From an uncultured Alphaproteobacteria bacterium (GTDB lineage Bacteria > Pseudomonadota > Alphaproteobacteria > Rs-D84), in contig CANQCM010000049.1 in assembly GCA_947589625.1 (NCBI GenBank), forward strand, positions 1-7,092: 7,092 nucleotides of DNA, in the 5' to 3' direction. The notes under the pieces were generated by a model, which was given only the letters and a program-made list of their open reading frames with translations, did not search any database and had not been told where the DNA came from. Shown piece by piece: positions 6,425-7,092 of the stretch (position 1 is the stretch's first letter; each line of letters starts with the position of its first letter). Made by a program: the position numbers and the translations under genes.

Positions 6425-7092
6425 AACATATTCCTGTGTTATTAAATGCGGTATGTAAAACATTGGGCGATATGCACGGCATGCGCATAATTGACGCAAC
6501 CTTTGGTGCAGGCGGTTATTCGCGTGCTTTTTTAAGTGCTGGTGCATCGGTTGTGGCATATGACCGCGACCCAAATGTTTTGCAAGACGCCACCCAATTA
6601 AAATCTGAATTTGGGGCGCGTTTTGATTTTGTTGCCCTGCCCTTTGCCAATATTGCAAACGCCAGTGGAAATTTTGATGCGATTGTTTTTGATTTAGGTA
6701 TTTCATCAATGCAAATTGATAACCCTTCACGCGGTTTTTCTTTTCGCGCAGATGCACCACTGGATATGCGCATGGCAGAATCTGGACAAACTGCGGCAGA
6801 ATTTATTGAAAATATATCAGATACCGATTTGGCGCGTGTTTTACGCGACTATGGCGATGTTCGCTATGCTGGCGCATTGGCGACAAAAATAAAACGCGCC
6901 GCACCCAAAACAACATTTGAATTGCGTGATTTAATTGGCAATCCGCGCGATATTGCACCCGTATTTCAATCAATTCGCATTGCGGTAAATGACGAATTTG
7001 GCCAGTTGCGCAGCGCACTGGAATCTGTGCCGTCTAAATTAACAGTTGGGGGTAAATGCGTATGTGTAACATTTCATTCACTGGAAGATCGC
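6421..7092 (+). CDS. rsmH: 16S rRNA (cytosine(1402)-N(4))-methyltransferase RsmH, 3'-truncated by window
   Basis: RsmH (MraW) uses S-adenosylmethionine to methylate N4 of C1402 in 16S rRNA, in the decoding centre. 224 residues are visible, starting MKHIPVLLNAV. The SAM-binding loop is DATFGAGGYS (25-34), followed by YDRDP (47-51), FDLGISSMQID (90-100), RGFSFRADAPLDMRM (104-118), FQSIRIAVNDE (182-192) and the family signature FHSLEDR at the right edge. Full-length proteins are about 310 residues, so roughly 85 are missing by truncation. The ATG overlaps the dnaE stop as ATGA (6421-6424), and AAAGG (6406-6410) within dnaE could serve as ribosome site, implying coupled translation. The segment between GDVRY and the FQS motif is shortened, and the usual HPATR before FQ is absent. 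rsmH normally leads the dcw cluster behind mraZ; no mraZ is seen here, and ftsL/ftsI would be expected downstream. Identification is secure. Confidence 0.96.
   Translation, partial: MKHIPVLLNAVCKTLGDMHGMRIIDATFGAGGYSRAFLSAGASVVAYDRDPNVLQDATQLKSEFGARFDFVALPFANIANASGNFDAIVFDLGISSMQIDNPSRGFSFRADAPLDMRMAESGQTAAEFIENISDTDLARVLRDYGDVRYAGALATKIKRAAPKTTFELRDLIGNPRDIAPVFQSIRIAVNDEFGQLRSALESVPSKLTVGGKCVCVTFHSLEDR

Noticed and set aside
6389..6760. 123-codon open frame on the minus strand across the dnaE-rsmH junction
   Set aside because: The plus strand here encodes the DnaE C-terminus and the RsmH SAM-binding motifs, and no independent support exists for the antisense frame.

Overview
The window reads as a stretch of ordinary housekeeping chromosome from a moderately AT-rich bacterium, most probably an alphaproteobacterium. 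The evidence is SecA with a CPCGSG...CH zinc tail, DnaE with the proteobacterial layout and a degenerate PHP site, and a promoter matching the alphaproteobacterial TTGAC...GCTAT pattern. TGA is the stop of both complete genes and Trp is TGG, so the standard bacterial code applies. The lineage is inferred from protein style only; no rRNA or other marker is present.

Layout: (1) 1-155, minus strand: the first 51 codons of an unrecognised gene that runs off the left edge. (2) 156-303: a compact divergent control region. It holds a strong extended -10 promoter for the left gene, a sigma70-type promoter for secA, a perfect 8-bp inverted repeat covering both -35 regions, and a GC-rich element in the left gene's leader that can fold in two exclusive ways. 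(3) 304-2913: complete secA, the ATPase motor of the Sec translocon, closed by a good intrinsic terminator at 2918-2942. (4) 2943-3016: a short gap with a probable dnaE promoter so close to the ATG that the mRNA may be leaderless. (5) 3017-6424: complete dnaE, the replicative polymerase III alpha subunit. (6) 6421-7092: rsmH, the 16S rRNA C1402 N4-methyltransferase, overlapping dnaE by 4 bp and cut by the right edge.

The terminator separates secA from a second transcription unit in which dnaE and rsmH look co-transcribed and translationally coupled. rsmH usually opens the division/cell-wall (dcw) cluster behind mraZ; here dnaE holds that place, so replication and the possible start of dcw may share a transcript.

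I found no mobile element, CRISPR array, RNA gene, defence module or toxin system, and no convincing new biological system. The observations most worth checking are the shared divergent promoter and palindrome, the possible leader switch, the leaderless dnaE start, and the loss of normally conserved residues in DnaE and RsmH.
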